Part shown: positions 54,339 to 64,000 of the stretch, one piece after another
Layout of the letters: each line of letters starts with the position of its first letter
Position numbering within the stretch: position 1 is the first letter of the stretch
NCBI GenBank assembly: GCA_039182735.1
Contig: JBCDCB010000011.1
Coordinates: 3,407-67,406, forward strand
Direction of reading: 5' to 3'
Source: JBCDCB01 sp039182735
Lineage (GTDB): Bacteria; Planctomycetota; Phycisphaerae; Phycisphaerales; UBA1924
Length of the DNA stretch: 64,000 bases
Notes under the pieces: model-generated
Told to the model about the DNA's origin: nothing
Seen by the model: the letters and a program-made list of their open reading frames with translations, nothing else
The model's database searches: none
Made by a program: the position numbers and the translations under genes

Positions 54339-57300
54339 TTACGGCGTGCAACCGAGATTCGAGACGGTAAACGTCACATCATCAGTCGTCGTGAGCCCGT
54401 CGCCGTTCGCGTCGCCGGGCGTACCCTGCGCGCCGAGTGCGCCTGCGCCGAGATTGTTGATAACGAACATGACATCGTCGATCTCCGTGACGCCGCTGCC
54501 GTCGGTGTCGCCGGGACAGGGCCCACTCGCTGCGGACTGGAGCACGACAGCGATTTCGTTCAGAGGGTCGATTCCGCGTATGCTTGCCGGATCGTCGTTG
54601 ACCGCAACGAGATCGACCTGCCCATCGCCGTTCAGATCGCTGGGCAGCACAAGCGTCGGGTTTCCGCCGGTTACGAGCGTGGCAGCCGGCGCAAAAATGA
54701 GTTGATCGTTTGCATCGTCATAGTCGTTGTGTAGAACTTCGATTGTGCTCGCCCCGCCGCCCCCACTGACGACTACGGCAAGATCCAAGTCGTTCTGGCC
54801 CACCTCGTCTGGGTCGAGGTTCACCGCCGCGATCGATCGTGGAGTTCCGCCGAGCGGAAGGTTTGCCGCGGGCGCGAAGCCGCCTGCGCCGTCGCCTCGG
54901 AGCACGCTCACGCTCGCATCGGTCGTGTTCGCCGAGACTAGATCGGGGAACCCATCAAGATCGAAGTCCGCAGCAATCAGTTGAACCGGACCGGCGCCGA
55001 CACCGCTTCGTTGCGAAGTCGCGGCGAACTGCCCGAGGGTTACGTTCTTGAATCGCTGGATCGTCGCGGCCGTACCGTTCACTGTTGCGAGATCGTCCCA
55101 CTTGTCGTTATCAAGGTTCGCGAAGAGCACATCTTTCGGAAAGCTGCCCACGCTGATCGCGCCGGCGGCGATGATCGAAGGACTGAACGCGCCGTCGTTC
55201 GTGAAGATCTGCACGGTGCCGTCCGAGGCGTTGGCGACGGCGATGTCGAGCCCGCCCGCCGCGTAGAGATCACCGATATCGATGCCCTGCGGATCGACGC
55301 CGACCGTGAGTTGGATCGTCGCGCCGAAGCCCTGCCACGCGTTGCCGACGCTTCCGCTATTGAGCAGCACAACGACGTCGCCCGGGTTTGCCCCGTTGGG
55401 GATCGCGACGGCGAGGTCGGGATTGCCGTCGCCGTTGAGGTCATCGATCGCCGCGGCGACCGGCGTGCCGCTGACGTCGAAGTTCTGCGCCGCATCGGTG
55501 GCGATGTCGCCCGTGAGCGTGTCGACAACGAGATTCACGCTGACCACGCCGCGCCCACCGGCCGCGCGCGCAACGGGATACTCGACCTTGAGGAAGCGAC
55601 CGTCGCCCTGCGCGTTCGGCGCGAGACCTGGCATGAAAGCCACGTCGAAACGACAGGAGATCGTGCTTGCTGTCAGTACCGGCGTCTCGGCACCGAGCGT
55701 CGGATCGCTGGCGTTCGGCGTCTCGATGATGAGGCTTCCGGCCAAAGCGGCCTCTCCACTGACCAACAACGAGTCCGCCGAGACCGCGCCACCCGACTCG
55801 AAGGCGCACACGATCACCCGACCGGACCGTGTGGGATCCATCGGATCGTCGAACTGATCGAGGTCGCCAGTGATCGAGAGTGATGACGCCGTGCCGCGAG
55901 CCATGCCCGATGCCACCGTACGGATATCGCCGAAGTTCACCACGTTGCCCTGCACGGAGCCGTTGCCGGCGAGCAACCCGTTCGCGGTGTTCGTCAGTCC
56001 GAAGACCGAGATCACACCGCCATCCTCGACGATGACCTGCGCGGTGCCCTCGCCGCCGACCGTCAGCACCTCAGCGGTCTCGAGCCACTGCGAGCCCGCC
56101 CCGCTCACACGGAGCGTCGCGGTGGATCCCGCGTCCCGCGCGAGTACGGTGCCACCGAAGACGGTCGTGTTCATGAGCGCGCCGTTGAGGATCTCGACGG
56201 TCGCGTCACCGCCGCCACCGTTCACAAAGCTGCTGCTCGAGTGCGACCAGATACTGCTCGGCCCGTCGAGACGCACGAGGCCGAGCGAGCCTGCCTCCTG
56301 CGCAATAGTGAATGTGTCGATCGCATTCGCAGCCACCAGCGTGCCGGCGCTGACATCGATCGTCCTGCTCCCTTCGCGCCCAACGATGACCGAGCCGCCG
56401 AGTGATGCGCTCGGCCCGTAGATCATCTACAATCGGAACGACGTCATCAGCAGTTCACCGACGCCCACACCGCCCGCGACGAGCGAGTCGATCGCGTGCA
56501 CGCCACCGGTGCCGATCAGCGAATCGATTTGCAACGTGCCCGCGCTGTTCAAGGCATCCGTGATCGCGATGTTGGACGCGGTCAGCAACGCCGCGTTCAG
56601 CGGGCTTGTGTTGTCGATATCGAGCACCGGTGCGATTGTCAGGAAGCCGCCGAAATCGAGTTCCGCACCGATCTCCAGGTTCGTGATCGGATCCACGCAC
56701 GGGTCGATCGCCGCGGTCAGTTTGTTGCCGTTGAAGTTGAGGCGCACCTCCTCGCTCGCGTGGCGAATGCCTGCGACAGTCTGATCCATCGCGAGGATCA
56801 CGTCTCGATGGGCCCTACTGTCGCGAGCGTGGAGTCGAAGCAGACGATGGGCGCGCTGAGCGTGCTCGGTGCGACCCCGGACTGCCAGTTGCCCGCGTTG
56901 CCGAACTGAAAATCGGTAGCCCCCGTCCAGACTGACTGCTGGAACGGGATGCGGCGCGAGCCGAAGACGACCTGCACGCTGTCGGTCAGTGGATCTGCCC
57001 ACGAGATATCAAGATCGCCGTCGCCGTCGTGATCCGCGAGAGAGCCTTGGCGATTTTCAGCGACGAACGGATTTGGCCCTGGCGACTGAATCGCGGGTTG
57101 AAAGAGTCCACCGCCCGTCGAGATGAAAGTGTTGAGAATGCCGTCAGTACCTGCCGCAGCGATGTCATCGAGTCCATCGTCGTTGAAGTCGCCCACAAAC
57201 GCATCGGGAGTACTCGAGCTACCGCTGGCCAGAATCGTCCCCGTAATGGAGAAGTTCCCGGCACCGTCACCGATTGCGAGCTGTAGCCGTTGGAGCGAAC

Positions 57301-58117
57301 CACGCGCAATAACAGGTCAGGGAAAGCGTCCTGATTCAAGTTGATCGGAAAGAGATTGCCAGGGGACAGGTTGTTTGGGTGCGTGATCTCTTGGAATGGT
57401 GCGGGCCATTGATTCAGAAGCGTTCGTGTCCTTCCGTTTGATAGATCGGAATAGAGAAGGTCTGGATCATCGTCCATATCGAGATCACTGACTGCCACGG
57501 CACTGATGCTCCTCGATGCAACCGACTGCATCGGTCCCGTGGTGAACGTGCCATCCCCCGCTCCAACAAGAACGATCAACTCGGATTCAAAGTTCACGCT
57601 TCCAGGCGGTGTGCGTGCCCAGAGTCCAGCCAGATCAAGGACGTCATCACCGGTGATGTCCGCGACAATCAACTCACGAAATGAGGTCAATACGTACGTC
57701 GGCCCGGGGATCTGCAGGAACGTTCCATCGCCATTGCTGAGCAACGCAGGATCGCTTCATCCGAGTTGTTCGGCCTCAATGCGACAACGATATCATCTCG
57801 CTCGTCGTCATTGAGATCCGCCGCGCGGAAAGTCGCGTTGTTGATCCGGCCCAATGTCACAGGCGCTTGGCTCTGGAATGACCCGTCGCCGTTGCTGAGA
57901 TAAACGAGCAAGGCCTCGGTCGTGTTATGTAGGATGCGATGTCGGCGATCCCGTCGCCGTTGAAGTCACCCGCATCGGAGACGGACGCGTCAACGTTGCT
58001 GTCTATGGCCGCGATCGGGTCGAAGAAGCCTGGGGCATCGGCGCTGGCGTTGGAACACCAGAGCCCGATCGCAACCGCCATGACCGCGCGGCCACGCCCG
58101 AACACACACCTTTGCAT
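54339..58117 (-). pseudogene. Broken FG-GAP/autotransporter-like protein with dockerin tail
   Basis: A long exported protein of about 1,250 residues that no longer has one frame. From ATG 58117 a signal-like segment and FG-GAP repeats (DFNGDGIADI, LNDDERDDIVVAL, DMDDDPDLLYS, FNDDGLDDIAAAG) run through four successive single-base losses, near 57928, 57748, 57285 and 56810. A TAG at 56427-56429 then sits in frame. Downstream a pectin/autotransporter-like section (residues matching SNGTLVAANAIDTF, GGDATVEILNGAL), more FG-GAP units and an intact double dockerin (ending NLGCTP) follow. It is either recent decay or sequencing error. Confidence 0.75.
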
Positions 58118-58182
58118 GGAGGATCCGCTCCTAAGTGGGAATGCTCTCTCGTCAGGTCGAACCATACCTCAGGGGCGAGCAT

Positions 58183-58316
58183 TCACAAGCACGATGACCC
58201 CAGATTGCTCACCACGAAGGTGATGTCGGAGACGTCGGTCACGCCGTCGCCGTTCGCGTCGCCGGCCATGGAGAGCGGTGCGCTGGGCTGGACCGGTTCA
58301 AGATGCGACGGCTGAT
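58183..58316 (-). pseudogene. Orphan dockerin fragment joined to a beta-helix leader fragment
   Basis: The minus-strand text reads HLEPVQPSAPLSMAGDANG then DGVTDVSDITFVVSNLGSSCL. The first part matches the LDQVEPSTPLSMADGD segment of the beta-helix paralogue at 49.2 kb; the second is one dockerin repeat with its end. No start or upstream body exists. It appears to be a recombination leftover. Confidence 0.55.
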
Positions 58317-58468
58317 CGGGGCACGCGGTTTCAGGCGAAGCTCTGACTCGCAGGCGCGAAAATCTCTGACAGGTTCGCCGAATCATGACGGGGCGTCACT
58401 CCCGGCGCGTCTGTGTGCTGCGGATCGATCCGGACATCTGTGCGTCACAAGACGCGAAAGGGATGGCG

Positions 58469-61400
58469 ATGACGCGACTGGCGTTGGCGGCTTTGGTGGC
58501 TTCGTGCCTCGTGAGTGCCGCATTAGCCGGTCAACCAACAAACGGCGAACAGGCGCTGCAAACCGGGCACGGGCTGCTCGGCAAGGGCTTGTACGCCGAC
58601 GCGATCGCCGAGTATCAGGCCGCACTCGAAGACCTCGAAGCCGAGCGTGCGATTCTGGAGGCTCGCTACGGGCTCGGAGTGTCGCTCGCGCGCGAGGGCT
58701 CTGCGGAGCAAGCCATCGAGCAACTCGGTCTGGTCGAGTCGTCGGCAGAGGCGGGCTACCGCGCCGAAGCCGCGGCGCTCCGCGCTGACCTTCTTCGGAG
58801 CGAGGGTCGGTTTGAAGAGGCCGCCGAGCAATCCGAACGGTTTCTCGCTCGGCACGCGGAACACGAGTCGGCCCCTGCGGTGCTCGTGATCGCGGTGGAG
58901 TCAAGGCACCGGATCGGAGACGACCAAGCCGCGGTGCGACTGTTCGAGCGAAACCAGCAGAGGCTCAGCACCGAGCGTGCTCGATTTGAACGGGCGGCGC
59001 TCTTTGCCGCCGAGTCACTCTCGAACCTCGGCGAGCGCAACGAGGCGATCAGCGTCTTTCGGGCACTCGGCGCGGAGGCGGAGCAGGCGTGGATCGGCGA
59101 GTCGGCACGGCTGCGCGTCGGGCTCGAACTCCTCGCGAGCGGTTCGCACGAGTCCGCGGCGGAGGCGTTCCGAGAGGCCGCGGGCAAGTCGGGAGAGCGC
59201 ACAAGAGATCATGTTGCGCTCGGGCTCGGGAGCTCGCTGAGGCTGGCGGGTCAGCCCGCGCGGGCGGCCGAGGTTCTTTCGGCGCTGCGTGAGCGTTCGC
59301 CGGGCTTCGATGTGGCGGGTGCATCGTTCGAGCACGGGCTGGCTCTGCTCGAATCAGGCAACCCCGCGACGGCGCGCGAGGTGCTCGCAACCGCTCATAA
59401 AGCGATGCAAGCACACGGCGATCGTTCGCCCGCGGCGTACTGGCTCGCAAAGGCTGAACTCGAGTCGGACGATCCGAAGAGCGCCGTCGCGCGTCTCACT
59501 GCGTTGATCGATAGATCGGAGCCGGTCCTGCCGGAGGCGATGTACGACCTCGCGGTCGGGCTCGATCGCCTCGGCCGCGCCGGCGAGGCGACGGAGGTGT
59601 ACCGCCGCTTCCGCCAGGAGTACCCGGACCACACACTCGCACCCGATGCGCAGTACGCGGAAGCCGCGTTGCGGCTGGACGCGGGCGAGCACGAGAACGC
59701 GGAGCGACTGGCCGCGCGGTTCGCCCGCGCGAATGAAGGACACCCCCTGCTGCCGGCGGCGTTGTTCGTTGCCGGCGAGGCGGCGTACCGCGAAGGCGCG
59801 TACGACCGCGCGGCGCGTTCGCTTCAGCGAGCCGAGCGGGCATCACCCGACGCGGAGCTTCGCCCGCGCATCGCGTACCGACTCGGCATGTCGCTCCATC
59901 TGCTGGATCGATTCGAGGACGCGGAGCCGTACCTGCGTGACGCGAGCGAGCGCCCAGAGTTTGCGCCGGCATTGAAGGCACTGGGCGATGCCGCGTATGC
60001 CCGGCGCGAGTGGGACGCGGCGATCGCGTACTTCGATCGGTACATCGACGGATCAGACGATGCCCCTCAAGAGATGCGTGCAGACGCGATCATGCGTCGA
60101 GGCCTTTCTTATGCACGGCTCGAGGAGCACGAGGAAGCGGCTGGCTCGTTCCAGACGATCACGAACGACTATGAGAGCTCCACGCACGCCTCGCACGCAC
60201 GCTTCGAGCTCGGGCAGGCCTACCTGCAGCTCGATCGACTAGAAGATGCGAAGCCGCTGCTCCGCGAAACGGCCGAGAGCGGCGATGAACGGTTTGCGCC
60301 GTACGCGCTGCGACACCTTGCGTCGATCGCTTCGCGCTTGGGCGACGCGGAAGCCGCCGCGAATCTCCTTGCGGAAGCATCGCGTGCCGGTCTCGGTGCA
60401 GAAGTCCGGCTCGATCAAGCGCGCGCGCTGGTCGCGGCGGGTCGCCCGGCTGAAGCGGCGGCACTGCTCGAGGGCGTGCGCGGCGACGATGCCCGAGCCG
60501 GGCGCGTGGTGGCGTTGTCCAGCGCCGGTCGAAGCGATGAGGCCACGCGTGAGTTTGAACGGCTTGATCTCAACGAGCTGACCCGAGAAACCAGACGGCT
60601 CGCGCTATACCACGGAGCACGGGCGCTCCGCGATTCCGGCGACGCCGAAGACGCCGTCGGCGCGTATAAGATGTTGCTCGAAGACAATCCGGCGAATGAC
60701 CCCATCGAAGCGCACGCGATGGTCGAGTTTGGGACGCTTCTCGCGGACCGGGGCGAAGCGGAAGACGCGAGCGTGGTGCTCCGCGAGGCGCTGCAGCACA
60801 CGGCATTGAGCGATCCTTTGTGCGCTACGGCGACATACCGCCTGGCGTGGTTCGCAGCGGACGCTGATGATGCGGCCACCGTGCTCGAACTTCTCAGCCC
60901 GGATCTGCGTCGCTGCGATTTCGGCGACCTCACGCCGCACGCGGAACTGCTGCTCGGCGCGACGCTGCTGGACTTGGGCCGCGCGCGGGAGTCGATCGAA
61001 CATCTTCAGCTCGCGCGTTCCGGATTCGACAGCGCGCCCGAACTCTCTGGCGTGCTGCTGCGGCTGGGTGACGCGTTTGCGCAAGATCAGCAATGGGATG
61101 CGAGCCGAGCGATCTTCGCGGAGCACGAACGTCTTTTCTCGGACAGCCCGCTGTGGTTCCGGGCCGCCTTCGGCTCGGGGTGGGCACTCGAGAACGGCGG
61201 CAGCCCCGAAGACGCCATTCCTTTCTACCAGCGCGTCGCGGAAGAACACCGGGGCGAAACCGCGGCCCGCGCACAGTTCCAGCTTGGCGAGTGCCTGTTC
61301 GCCCTCAAGCGATACGAAGACGCCGTCCGTGCACTGCTCCGCGTGGACATCCTTCATAACGAGCCCACGTGGAGTGCCGCAGCGTTGTACGAGGCGGGGC

Positions 61401-61570
61401 GATGCTACGAAGCGATTGGCAAAGTCGGTGAAGCACGTGAGCGCTACCGAGAAGTGCTCGATCGATTCGGCGACAGCGAGTGGTCGTCCGCAGCGAGCGA
61501 TCGGCTCGGAGCATTGCAGTCTCCCGAAGGCGGACGACGGGGCGGATCAACCGAGAACCGGAGGCGATGA
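58469..61570 (+). CDS. Exported TPR-repeat protein (first gene of Tol/Exb-like operon)
   Basis: 1033 residues. The signal peptide is LALAALVASCLVSAALAG, started at ATG 58469 because AAAGGG lies six bases before it (58463 is the alternative). The rest is almost entirely TPR units of 34-36 residues (e.g. GRFEEAAEQSERFLARHAEH, GRAGEATEVYRRFRQEYPDH, KRYEDAVRALLRVDILHNEP). Similar YbgF/CpoB-type TPR proteins work with the Tol system in other bacteria. The stop overlaps the exbB-like start (ATGA). Probably periplasmic. Confidence 0.88.
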   Translation: MTRLALAALVASCLVSAALAGQPTNGEQALQTGHGLLGKGLYADAIAEYQAALEDLEAERAILEARYGLGVSLAREGSAEQAIEQLGLVESSAEAGYRAEAAALRADLLRSEGRFEEAAEQSERFLARHAEHESAPAVLVIAVESRHRIGDDQAAVRLFERNQQRLSTERARFERAALFAAESLSNLGERNEAISVFRALGAEAEQAWIGESARLRVGLELLASGSHESAAEAFREAAGKSGERTRDHVALGLGSSLRLAGQPARAAEVLSALRERSPGFDVAGASFEHGLALLESGNPATAREVLATAHKAMQAHGDRSPAAYWLAKAELESDDPKSAVARLTALIDRSEPVLPEAMYDLAVGLDRLGRAGEATEVYRRFRQEYPDHTLAPDAQYAEAALRLDAGEHENAERLAARFARANEGHPLLPAALFVAGEAAYREGAYDRAARSLQRAERASPDAELRPRIAYRLGMSLHLLDRFEDAEPYLRDASERPEFAPALKALGDAAYARREWDAAIAYFDRYIDGSDDAPQEMRADAIMRRGLSYARLEEHEEAAGSFQTITNDYESSTHASHARFELGQAYLQLDRLEDAKPLLRETAESGDERFAPYALRHLASIASRLGDAEAAANLLAEASRAGLGAEVRLDQARALVAAGRPAEAAALLEGVRGDDARAGRVVALSSAGRSDEATREFERLDLNELTRETRRLALYHGARALRDSGDAEDAVGAYKMLLEDNPANDPIEAHAMVEFGTLLADRGEAEDASVVLREALQHTALSDPLCATATYRLAWFAADADDAATVLELLSPDLRRCDFGDLTPHAELLLGATLLDLGRARESIEHLQLARSGFDSAPELSGVLLRLGDAFAQDQQWDASRAIFAEHERLFSDSPLWFRAAFGSGWALENGGSPEDAIPFYQRVAEEHRGETAARAQFQLGECLFALKRYEDAVRALLRVDILHNEPTWSAAALYEAGRCYEAIGKVGEARERYREVLDRFGDSEWSSAASDRLGALQSPEGGRRGGSTENRRR

Positions 61571-62343
61571 AGATGGCCATGATGCTCGCGGCGACTCCCG
61601 TGCCGACGAATAGCGTCTTCGATCTTGCGATCCAGGGCGGGGTCATGATGATCCCGATCGCGCTGTGCTCGCTGATCGTAGTCGCGGTGGTTGCCGAGCG
61701 ATTTACGGTGCTGCGGATGCGTCGTGTGGTGCCGCCGAAAATCCGTAAGGGTCTGCGGAGCGCCGTGGAGAAGGGCGGCCAGCAAGGGATCAGCGATCTC
61801 CGGGCGATCACAGCAAAGCGGAACAACCCCGCCGCGCGCCTGCTGGATGCTGGCGTGGCGAAGCTGGGGCACACGACCGAGCTGATCGAGAAGCACATGG
61901 GCGCTGCGGGAGAGAAAGAGGTGTACACGCTGCGTCGCGGTCTGCGCGTGCTCACGGTTGTCGCCGCCGTCGCGCCGCTGCTCGGGCTCACCGGGACGAT
62001 CTTCGGGATGATCCGATCGTTCCAGACGGTCGCGGCTTCTGGCGACAACCTCGGCAAAGCCGAACTCCTCGCAGCGGGCATCTACGAAGCGATGGTCACC
62101 ACCGCCGCGGGCCTGCTCGTCGCGATGCCGACGGTGGTGTTCGTCCACTGGTTCGCCGGGAAGATCGAGCGGCTCGCGCGGGAGCTGGATGGACTCGCGG
62201 TTGAGTTTGTCGAGGCGTTCGTGCTCGAAGCGCCGGCGCCGGTTGTCTTCCGATCCAAACCCGCCGCGATCGCCGATGTCGCCGCGTCGAACGAGAACGG
62301 CGTGCTCGCCGAATCTGCCGTGGGATCCGTCGCGGACGATTGA
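61567..62343 (+). CDS. MotA/TolQ/ExbB-family proton channel protein
   Basis: 258 residues. A first membrane helix (IPIALCSLIVVAVVAERF) is followed by a cytoplasmic helix region and two more helices (VLTVVAAVAPLLGLTGTIFGMI; AIYEAMVTTAAGLLVAMPTVVFVHWF-like). The APLLGLTGTIFGMIRSF segment is the family signature. It pairs with the next gene to form the proton-powered motor. Overlaps the TPR gene by four bases. Confidence 0.92.
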   Translation: MKMAMMLAATPVPTNSVFDLAIQGGVMMIPIALCSLIVVAVVAERFTVLRMRRVVPPKIRKGLRSAVEKGGQQGISDLRAITAKRNNPAARLLDAGVAKLGHTTELIEKHMGAAGEKEVYTLRRGLRVLTVVAAVAPLLGLTGTIFGMIRSFQTVAASGDNLGKAELLAAGIYEAMVTTAAGLLVAMPTVVFVHWFAGKIERLARELDGLAVEFVEAFVLEAPAPVVFRSKPAAIADVAASNENGVLAESAVGSVADD

Positions 62344-62356
62344 GGAGGAGGCACCG

Positions 62357-62770
62357 ATGATCGTTCCGCACAAGAGCCTGAGCGCAGCGCCCACGATCGA
62401 GATGACGCCGCTCATCGACATGGTGTTCCTGCTGCTGATCTTCTTTCTGGTCGCGACGACGTTTCAGCAGAGCGAACGGGAACTGCAGATCGCGCTACCC
62501 GAGGCCGAAGCCGCGGGGCCGATCTCATCGGCGATGCGCGAGATCATCGTGAATGTGACGGGCTCGGGTGAGATCATCGTCGGCGGTCGTCAGATGAGCC
62601 TCGAGGAACTGCGCGCGATGGTGACCGATGCGGTGGACTCGAACCCCGAGCAGAAGGTCTCCGTGCGCGGTGATAAGGACGTGGCGTACAGCGCCGTCGC
62701 GTCCGTGCTCGACGTGTGCAAAGCGGCGGGCATCGACGCCCCCTTCCTTGACACCGTGCCTCTGAACTGA
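62357..62770 (+). CDS. ExbD/TolR-family protein
   Basis: 137 residues. One N-terminal membrane helix with the family Asp (PTIEMTPLIDMVFLLLIFFL), then a periplasmic domain ending in ASVLDVCKAAGI. A GAGGAGG site precedes the ATG by 8 bases. Expected to form the ExbB-ExbD (TolQ-TolR) complex with the preceding protein. Confidence 0.93.
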   Translation: MIVPHKSLSAAPTIEMTPLIDMVFLLLIFFLVATTFQQSERELQIALPEAEAAGPISSAMREIIVNVTGSGEIIVGGRQMSLEELRAMVTDAVDSNPEQKVSVRGDKDVAYSAVASVLDVCKAAGIDAPFLDTVPLN

Positions 62771-62794
62771 ACCCTCGTTTCGAGGAGCCGACGC

Positions 62795-64000
62795 GTGCCG
62801 CACCAGCGCAACATCGTCGCGACCACCCTGCTGATCGGCTCGGGCGTGCTGGCGCTGGCCGCGGCGTACGTCTGGCTCGGGTTTGATCGCTCGACGTACT
62901 ACACGGATCACGGCACGCTGCAACGCGACAGCGCGGACGCTGACCTTCGCGAGGTCCTCTGGCGTGAACCGGAGAGCCTCGGTGAGACGTTCGATTCAGA
63001 GCTCAGCGAAGCGGACCCCGCGATCGCGCCGGGCGGGTCGCGGATCTACTTCAGCCGCGTGACCGATCGCGGCGACACGGATCTCTTCGTTGCCGACCGC
63101 GTGGGCGATGGATGGGGACCGGCGCGTGCGCTCGATGCGCTCAACACGCTCGACAACGAGTCGGATCCCGAACCGGCGAGCGACGGCACGCTCTACTTCG
63201 CGTCGGATCGACCGGGCGGTCTCGGCGGGTTTGACCTCTGGGCCCTTGCGCCGGAGCCGGGCGCCGTGCCGCGCCCGCTCGGCGAGCGATTCAACTCGGC
63301 GGGTGACGAGCGCGGGCCCGCGCTCGGGAATGTTCTTGATATCGAGACGCTGATCTTCGCGTCCACGCGCGAGCGGGAAGACTTCGATTTGTACCGCGCG
63401 CCGATCGGCGGGGACTCCGAACCGACGCCGCTGCTCGGCCCGATCGTCGAGAGCAACGAACTCGCACCGGCCATCTCGCCGGCGGGGGACTTCGTCTACT
63501 TCGCATCGGATCGGGAAGGCGGCGCGGGCGGGTTCGATCTCTACCGGGTGCGCGTGCTCGAAAATGGACTGGGCGAACCGGCGCGGCTCGATGATTCCAT
63601 CAACACGGCGGGCGATGAGCTCGAGCCCGAGTTGGATCTCGAAGGCTTCGCGATCGTCTTCGCGACCCAGGCCAGCGGGCGAGCCGATACCGATCTGCGC
63701 CGTGCTGTCTCGCGGGAGGTCGTGCTGCGCCACAGCGCGATGTCACGCGGATTGCTTGCGCAGTTGCTCGGGCTCCTGCCGTGGCTGCTCGCGGCGATCG
63801 CGCTGGTTATGTTGCTCGCGGCGCTCCGGCGATGGGTGCAGGGCGGTGCACTCGAACGTGGCGTCGCCGCGCTGGGCCTCATGGCGCGGTGCATCGTGCT
63901 CTCCATCCTGATCCATGCCCTGCTCATGGCCTTGCTCTCGGTGCTGACGGTGAAGCCCATCGAAGGCGAAGGCGCACCGGCACGGTCGGGCACGCAGGTC
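62795..64000 (+). CDS. PD40/TolB-like beta-propeller membrane protein (3' end beyond window)
   Basis: 402 residues visible from GTG 62795, which follows AGGAG by 7 bases. An N-terminal membrane helix (TTLLIGSGVLALAAAYVWL) leads to at least five PD40 repeats (SDPEPASDGTLYFASDRPGG, LAPAISPAGDFVYFASDREGG, GDTDLFVADR). A second hydrophobic segment (LLPWLLAAIALVMLLAAL) and a third (CIVLSILIHALLMALLSVLTV) start near residue 325 and continue to the edge. No stop is reached. Fits a TolB-like sensor/effector of the Tol cluster. Confidence 0.85.
   Translation, partial: MPHQRNIVATTLLIGSGVLALAAAYVWLGFDRSTYYTDHGTLQRDSADADLREVLWREPESLGETFDSELSEADPAIAPGGSRIYFSRVTDRGDTDLFVADRVGDGWGPARALDALNTLDNESDPEPASDGTLYFASDRPGGLGGFDLWALAPEPGAVPRPLGERFNSAGDERGPALGNVLDIETLIFASTREREDFDLYRAPIGGDSEPTPLLGPIVESNELAPAISPAGDFVYFASDREGGAGGFDLYRVRVLENGLGEPARLDDSINTAGDELEPELDLEGFAIVFATQASGRADTDLRRAVSREVVLRHSAMSRGLLAQLLGLLPWLLAAIALVMLLAALRRWVQGGALERGVAALGLMARCIVLSILIHALLMALLSVLTVKPIEGEGAPARSGTQV

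Noticed and set aside
1..64000. CRISPR array
   Set aside because: No set of regularly spaced direct repeats was seen; repeats present are protein-domain repeats.

Overview
The window reads as chromosomal DNA of a planctomycete, most likely of the Phycisphaerae/Phycisphaerales type. The evidence is high G+C by eye, short overlapping gene junctions (GTGA and ATGA), and a Kdo transferase implying a Gram-negative outer membrane. Several secreted proteins end in a two-copy dockerin-like module (GDxNGDGxTTTADITxVVSNLG, usually with a nearby C-terminal Cys). There are also PEP-CTERM tails with the VPxPG form, H-x9-DG type pseudopilins, an ECF sigma/TPR-kinase pair, and Tol/Exb genes with TPR and PD40 partners. 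No taxonomic search was run.

Layout. 1-16.9 kb is mostly housekeeping: the xseB end, a very long prepilin peptidase, an OmpA-like lipoprotein, recG, a frame-disrupted small gene, polX, a Fur-family regulator, a tsaE-yacG fusion with thiL, an AXE1-like hydrolase with a small repeat protein, waaA-proB, tRNA-Val(UAC), gdhA, psuG and a secreted EEP-fold protein with dockerin. 16.9-26.1 kb is a minus-strand run of four closely spaced genes: outer-membrane barrel, lipoprotein, CHASE2 adenylate cyclase and giant FecR protein. It faces a divergent subtilisin-dockerin gene. 29.6-34.3 kb holds a translationally coupled HTH/TPR regulator plus PEP-CTERM protein with a strongly structured leader, and clpB. 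34.5-42.3 kb holds an RND efflux pair, a small winged-helix protein, an S9 peptidase and a HAD phosphatase.

Accessory part. 42.3-58.4 kb is rich in secreted proteins. It has two related proteins with different sorting tails (dockerin and PEP-CTERM), a pseudopilin, tRNA-Val(CAC) followed by a primase-polymerase-like remnant and a truncated beta-helix gene, a large dockerin protein, two intact beta-helix proteins, the ECF sigma/kinase pair, and an FG-GAP/dockerin gene broken by four single-base losses and one stop. A chimeric dockerin fragment lies beside it. 58.5-64 kb is a plus-strand operon: TPR protein, ExbB/TolQ, ExbD/TolR and a PD40 (TolB-like) membrane protein that runs off the window.

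The best candidates for something undescribed are the four-gene FecR/CHASE2-cyclase/lipoprotein/barrel cluster, the structured leader before the HTH-TPR/PEP-CTERM pair, and the TsaE-YacG fusion. All functional statements come from reading motifs; no database search or folding calculation was run.
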